Below, one piece after another: positions 5,811-8,145 of a DNA stretch of 8,145 nt. Position numbers and translations under genes: made by a program. The notes below the pieces were generated by a model. That model saw only the letters and a list, made by a program, of their open reading frames with translations. It did not search any database and was not told the DNA's origin. Within the stretch, counting starts at the first letter, position 1. Every line of letters begins with the position of its first letter. Origin of the DNA: an uncultured Faecalibacterium sp. (GTDB lineage Bacteria; Bacillota; Clostridia; Oscillospirales; Ruminococcaceae); contig CAKTFD010000099.1 in the NCBI GenBank assembly GCA_934553285.1, positions 1 to 8,145 on the forward strand, read 5' to 3'.

Positions 5811-6950
5811 ATGGAACAACACGATACCCGCCTGCGCAACGCAGGCTTTGCAACCTTTTTCTTCAGCGGCATCTGCGCCATCAGCGCCGGGGTGGTGGTC
5901 AGCCTGCTGCAGGAGCGCTATGGCTTTGCCTACGGCATGACCGGCACCCTGCTCTCCCTGATGAGCGTGGGCAACCTGCTGGCGGGCCTGCTGATCGGGA
6001 TGCTGCCCAGCGTGCTGGGCATGAAGCCCAGTGTCCTGCTGCTGACCATCGGCTATGCGGTGGGCTATGCCATCATGGGGCTGACCGGTGCCGAGGTGCT
6101 GCTGGCGGCAGCCTTTTTTGTGGTGGGCATCGCCAAGGGCAGCGTGATCAACACCTGCACCATCCTGGTCAGCGATAACTCTGCCGACCGCACCCGCGGC
6201 ATGAACCTGATGCACAGCTGCTACGCCTGCGGCGCACTGCTGTGCCCCTTCCTCATCGCGGCAGCGGCCCGGACAGGCACCGAGCTGGCGGTGTTTTTGC
6301 TGGCGGCGCTGGGCCTTGTGCTGTGGCTGGTATACGCCTTTACCCCGCTGCGCGGCGGCCAGCGCAGCAGCCGCACAGAAAAAGCAGCCATCGACTGGGG
6401 CTTTCTGCACTCGCCCCGTTTCTGGCTGCTGACAGGTCTGCTGTTTTTCCAGAACGCCGCTGAACAGAGCGTCAACGGCTGGATGGTGACCTACTTCAAG
6501 GGCAGCGGCATCATTGCCGGCACCCTGGCCGCCTACACCGTCACCGTGATGTGGGGCGCTACGCTGGTAGGGCGGCTGCTCATCGCCTTTGTGTTCCCTT
6601 TTAAAAATCCGCGCAAGGCCATGGTGGGCATGAGCGTGCTGTGCACCGTGTTCTACATCCTGCTGGTGATGGCGCACACCCAGGGCGCTGCCATCCTGCT
6701 GCTGTTTGCCTTTGCCATCTCCATGGCAGGCCTGAACCCCACCGCCGTGGCCAGCGCAGGCCGCATGACCAGCGTGACCAGCATGGGCATCATGCTGCCG
6801 GCGGCTTCCAGCGGTGCCATCCTGATGCCATGGATCATCGGCATCGTGGCCGAGCGTGCAGGCCTTGCCGCCGGTATGGCCTCCAATATCGTTGCCTGCG
6901 TAGGGCTGGTGGTCTTTAGCCTGCTGGTGGCAAAGCTGCCGGAGGAGTAA
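5811..6950 (+). CDS. Major facilitator superfamily transporter (FucP/AraJ-like)
   Basis: This 379-aa protein is a 12-helix permease of the major facilitator superfamily, probably a proton-coupled symporter or exporter for a sugar or other small molecule. Hydrophobic segments run from about residue 11 to 374, with the central cytoplasmic loop at about 180-200 (RGGQRSSRTEK). MNLMHSCYACGALLCP (131-146) resembles the helix-5 signature of FucP-type sugar porters, and NGWMVTYF (222-229) resembles the conserved start of helix 7. The A-type loop between helices 2 and 3 (around 63-74, PSVLGMKP) is degenerate. The chosen ATG follows GAGAGG by 6-7 bases. A GTG at 5739 in the same frame would make the terminator part of the protein and is less likely. 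Substrate is unknown; adjacency to the glycan genes hints at sugar import or precursor handling, but the terminator between them weakens this. Confidence 0.85.
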   Translation: MEQHDTRLRNAGFATFFFSGICAISAGVVVSLLQERYGFAYGMTGTLLSLMSVGNLLAGLLIGMLPSVLGMKPSVLLLTIGYAVGYAIMGLTGAEVLLAAAFFVVGIAKGSVINTCTILVSDNSADRTRGMNLMHSCYACGALLCPFLIAAAARTGTELAVFLLAALGLVLWLVYAFTPLRGGQRSSRTEKAAIDWGFLHSPRFWLLTGLLFFQNAAEQSVNGWMVTYFKGSGIIAGTLAAYTVTVMWGATLVGRLLIAFVFPFKNPRKAMVGMSVLCTVFYILLVMAHTQGAAILLLFAFAISMAGLNPTAVASAGRMTSVTSMGIMLPAASSGAILMPWIIGIVAERAGLAAGMASNIVACVGLVVFSLLVAKLPEE

Positions 6951-6989
6951 CCATGAGGTCCTGCTGCGCGGCAATGCCGGGAAGGTGGT
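6951..6989. other. Short convergent gap between transporter and queH
   Basis: The transporter and queH converge with 39 bases between stop codons. There is only a weak CGGCA/TGCCG repeat and no T run in either direction, so no intrinsic terminator is visible. Transcripts from the two sides may overlap or end by another route. Confidence 0.6.
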
Positions 6990-7607
6990 TCACACAAGCC
7001 CTCTTGCCTTTGCGCTGAACTCGCAGCCGCAGTAGTCCTGCCGGTACAGGCCGTACTGCTCCGAGAGCTGCAGGCTGCGCAGATAACCGTTGTGCTTTTT
7101 AAAATCCGAGGGCAGATGCTTTACGCCAAACTCGGCTTCCAGCGCCTGCCCGATGGCGTTGATGCGCGCTGCATCCTTGTGGGGGCTGATGGACAACGTG
7201 GTGGTAAACCAGTCAAATCCGTTGTCCCGGGCGTACTGCGCCGCCCGGCGCATCCGCAGCTGGTAGCACACGGTGCAGCGGCTGCCCCGCTCCGGCTCGT
7301 TTTCCAGCCCCTGTACGGCGGTGTAAAACACCTGCGGGTCGTATTCGTCCTCCACCACGGTCACCCCCAGCGGGTGAGCCTCCGCCACAAACTTCTGCAG
7401 TTCCTCGCCCCGGCGGCGGTACTCCGCTGCCGGCCAGGTGTTGGGGTTATAGTACAGCACCGTGATCTCAAAATACCGGCACAGCTGCTCCAGCACGGCA
7501 CTGGAGCAGGGGCCGCAGCAGGCATGGAGCAAAAGGCGCGGGCGGGTATCGCCCAGGCCCTTGAGCACGGTATCCATCTGCTGGGCGTAGTTGCGTTGTG
7601 TTGCCAT
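6990..7607 (-). CDS. queH: Epoxyqueuosine reductase QueH (DUF208 family)
   Basis: This 205-aa cytoplasmic enzyme carries out the last step of queuosine synthesis: it reduces epoxyqueuosine in the wobble position of tRNAs with GUN anticodons. It is the non-cobalamin alternative to QueG. Family landmarks are all present: LLHACCGPCS (26-35) with the Cys30-Cys31 pair and Cys34, YNPNTWPAAEYRRR (53-66), RCTVCYQLRM (110-119) with Cys111 and Cys114, TTTLSISPHK (135-144), DFKKHNGYLRS (168-178), and LYRQDYCGCEFS (187-198) with Cys193 and Cys195. The paired Cys and the CxxC are expected to hold the iron-sulfur cluster. Length is normal for the family. I chose the ATG at 7607 because AAAGG is about 9 bases upstream; the ATG at 7616 would touch that site. 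It stands alone and is divergent from the YnzC-like gene. No other queuosine gene is in the window. Confidence 0.93.
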   Translation of the reverse strand: MATQRNYAQQMDTVLKGLGDTRPRLLLHACCGPCSSAVLEQLCRYFEITVLYYNPNTWPAAEYRRRGEELQKFVAEAHPLGVTVVEDEYDPQVFYTAVQGLENEPERGSRCTVCYQLRMRRAAQYARDNGFDWFTTTLSISPHKDAARINAIGQALEAEFGVKHLPSDFKKHNGYLRSLQLSEQYGLYRQDYCGCEFSAKARGLV

Positions 7608-7629
7608 TGATATCATCCTTTGCTATAAT
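7601..7629 (+). promoter_or_regulatory. Sigma-A promoter of the YnzC-family gene
   Basis: TTGCCA (7601-7606), a 17-base spacer, and a perfect TATAAT (7624-7629) with TG at 7621-7622, an extended -10. Transcription should start near 7636, about 46 bases before the ATG. The -35 overlaps the first codons of queH on the other strand. Confidence 0.75.
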
Positions 7630-7650
7630 GGTCTTGCCTACATTATAGCA
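7621..7650. repeat. Perfect 10-bp inverted repeat joining two face-to-face promoters
   Basis: TGCTATAATG (7621-7630) and CATTATAGCA (7641-7650) are exact reverse complements with a 10-base spacer. Each arm is one extended -10 box, one for each strand, so the two predicted start points nearly coincide in the spacer. It can be read as a symmetric bidirectional promoter or as an operator on top of it. Confidence 0.85.
7642..7650 (-). promoter_or_regulatory. Extended -10 promoter of queH
   Basis: On the minus strand TGCTATAAT (complement of 7642-7650) is a perfect extended -10. The region 17 bases further upstream reads CTGTAT, a poor -35, so the promoter probably relies on the TG extension. The start would fall near 7635, about 28 bases before the queH ATG. 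Confidence 0.65.
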
Positions 7651-7681
7651 TATTTTACGATGAAATACAGGAGGTTGTCCC

Positions 7682-7906
7682 ATGACCGAGGAAAAGATCG
7701 CCCGCATCAACGCGCTGGCAAAAAAGAGCAAGACCACCGGCCTGACCGAAGCCGAAAAAGCCGAGCAGCAGGCCCTGCGCCAGGAGTATCTGAAAGACAT
7801 CAAAGCCAGCCTGCGCAGCCAGCTGGAGCATACGTCCATCCAGGAGCCGGACGGCACCATCCATAAGGTGACCCGCCGCACCGAGCTGCCCAAAGAGCGC
7901 AGCTGA
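7682..7906 (+). CDS. YnzC/DUF896 (UPF0291) family small protein
   Basis: This 74-aa soluble protein matches the DUF896 family, typified by Bacillus subtilis YnzC, small helical-hairpin proteins of Firmicutes with no settled biochemical role. The family signature is plain: KIARINALAKKSKTTGLT (5-22), then EAEKAEQQALRQEYLKDI (23-40) and LRSQLEHTSIQEPDG (44-58). The first about 50 residues make two charged helices, and the tail is short and probably flexible. An AGGAGG ribosome site lies 7 bases before the ATG. It is transcribed alone: its own promoter lies just upstream and a strong terminator just downstream. Length and start are normal for the family. Confidence 0.9.
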   Translation: MTEEKIARINALAKKSKTTGLTEAEKAEQQALRQEYLKDIKASLRSQLEHTSIQEPDGTIHKVTRRTELPKERS

Positions 7907-7910
7907 GGGC

Positions 7911-7964
7911 GGGGCGATCTTCAGAAATCGATTTCCGTGATTTCTGGGGCGCCCCCCTTTTTTT
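7911..7964 (+). terminator. Intrinsic terminator after the YnzC-family gene
   Basis: The inner stem CAGAAATC (7922-7929) pairs with GATTTCTG (7939-7946) around a nine-base loop. An outer stem GGGGCG (7911-7916) pairs with CGCCCC (7950-7955), and seven Ts follow (7958-7964). The T run reaches into the -35 region of the purA promoter. Confidence 0.85.
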
Positions 7965-7991
7965 GCGCGGCAGACTGTGCTATACTATAAT
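7963..7991 (+). promoter_or_regulatory. Sigma-A promoter of purA
   Basis: TTGCGC (7963-7968), a 17-base spacer and a perfect TATAAT (7986-7991). An overlapping TATACT (7981-7986) carries an extended TG at 7978-7979 and could serve as an alternative -10. The start would fall near 7998, giving a leader of about 110 bases. That leader is GC-rich in its first two thirds and purine-rich near the end; I could not match it to a known riboswitch class. Confidence 0.65.
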
Positions 7992-8107
7992 TGTATTGGT
8001 GCGCGCCTGGCAGGTGCGGGCCGGTGCGTTTACCCAAGGTAGCGTATCCCGGGCAAGGTGCACGGAAAAGGCTGTCTTTTGAAAAAAGGATAAAGAGGTC
8101 ATTTATT

Positions 8108-8145
8108 ATGCTTACTGCAATTACGGGTATCAACTGGGGCGATGA
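8108..8145 (+). CDS. purA: Adenylosuccinate synthetase, first 12 codons only
   Basis: The window ends 38 bases into this gene. The visible peptide MLTAITGINWGD corresponds to the start of adenylosuccinate synthetase, where the usual N-terminal GTP-binding motif is GxQWGDEGKGK; here Asn replaces Gln. The enzyme joins IMP and aspartate, using GTP, in the first committed step from IMP to AMP. The ribosome site is AAGAGG about 9 bases before the ATG, weaker than most in this window. The terminator and promoter just upstream show it starts a new transcription unit. The call rests on a very short peptide, but the motif is distinctive. Confidence 0.82.
   Translation, partial: MLTAITGINWGD

Noticed and set aside
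5685..6974. A 429-codon minus-strand open frame opposite the transporter
   Set aside because: It is a Gln/His/Ala/Gly-rich antisense shadow; the plus strand encodes a clear 12-helix MFS protein with its own ribosome site.
7992..8107. The purA leader as a ZTP or other purine riboswitch
   Set aside because: Fragments such as CCCGGGCAAGG looked suggestive, but the conserved core sequences of known classes could not be aligned by eye.
1..8145. Mobile elements, CRISPR arrays, tRNA or rRNA genes, phage or defence genes
   Set aside because: I found no transposase, integrase, regularly spaced repeats, cloverleaf, or defence-type domains on either strand.

Overview
The window reads as a piece of a moderately GC-rich Firmicutes chromosome, most likely a gut Clostridia member of the Oscillospiraceae/Ruminococcaceae. 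I would guess Faecalibacterium or a close relative. The reasons are strong AGGAGG-type ribosome sites, sigma-A promoters with 17-base spacers, a YnzC-family (DUF896) small protein, QueH, and a PurA N-terminus of the form GINWGD. The organism call is inference from style and gene content, not from a marker gene.

Layout, left to right. (1) Positions 1-1707, minus strand: two consecutive genes for AMP-forming adenylating enzymes (ANL superfamily). One is complete (482 aa). The other is cut by the window edge, and its first 78 residues are clearly paralogous to the first. (2) Positions 1708-2103: a 396-base divergent intergenic region, AT-richer than its surroundings. It holds one promoter for the ligase pair and two well-formed tandem promoters facing right, plus structured leaders on both sides. 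(3) Positions 2104-5792, plus strand: a surface-glycan-type cluster made of an integral-membrane acyltransferase of family 3, a coiled-coil/beta-domain protein, and a two-domain glycosyltransferase (degenerate GT-A-like part followed by a GT4 part). It closes with a strong intrinsic terminator. (4) Positions 5811-6950, plus strand: a 12-helix MFS transporter of the FucP/AraJ-like sort that starts only 18 bases after that terminator. (5) Positions 6990-7607, minus strand: queH, the queuosine-pathway epoxide reductase. It is divergent from a 74-aa YnzC-family protein (7682-7906, plus). The two share a compact promoter region built as a perfect 10-bp inverted repeat, each arm carrying an extended -10. 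(6) Positions 7911-8145: a strong terminator, then the promoter and about 110-base leader of purA, of which only the first 12 codons lie in the window.

Working together: the acyltransferase, coiled-coil protein and glycosyltransferase plausibly build and decorate a cell-surface polysaccharide. The acyltransferase has its own promoters, and no separate promoter is visible for the two genes after it. The ligase pair could supply activated acyl groups, but nothing in the sequence proves a link. queH (tRNA modification), the YnzC-like gene and purA (AMP synthesis) are housekeeping genes.

I see no mobile element, CRISPR array, tRNA, rRNA, phage gene or recognisable defence system. The most interesting points are regulatory (the symmetric face-to-face promoter, the terminator directly ahead of the transporter, the structured leaders) and architectural (the split glycosyltransferase module, the tandem ligases). 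I do not think the window holds a clear, wholly new system.
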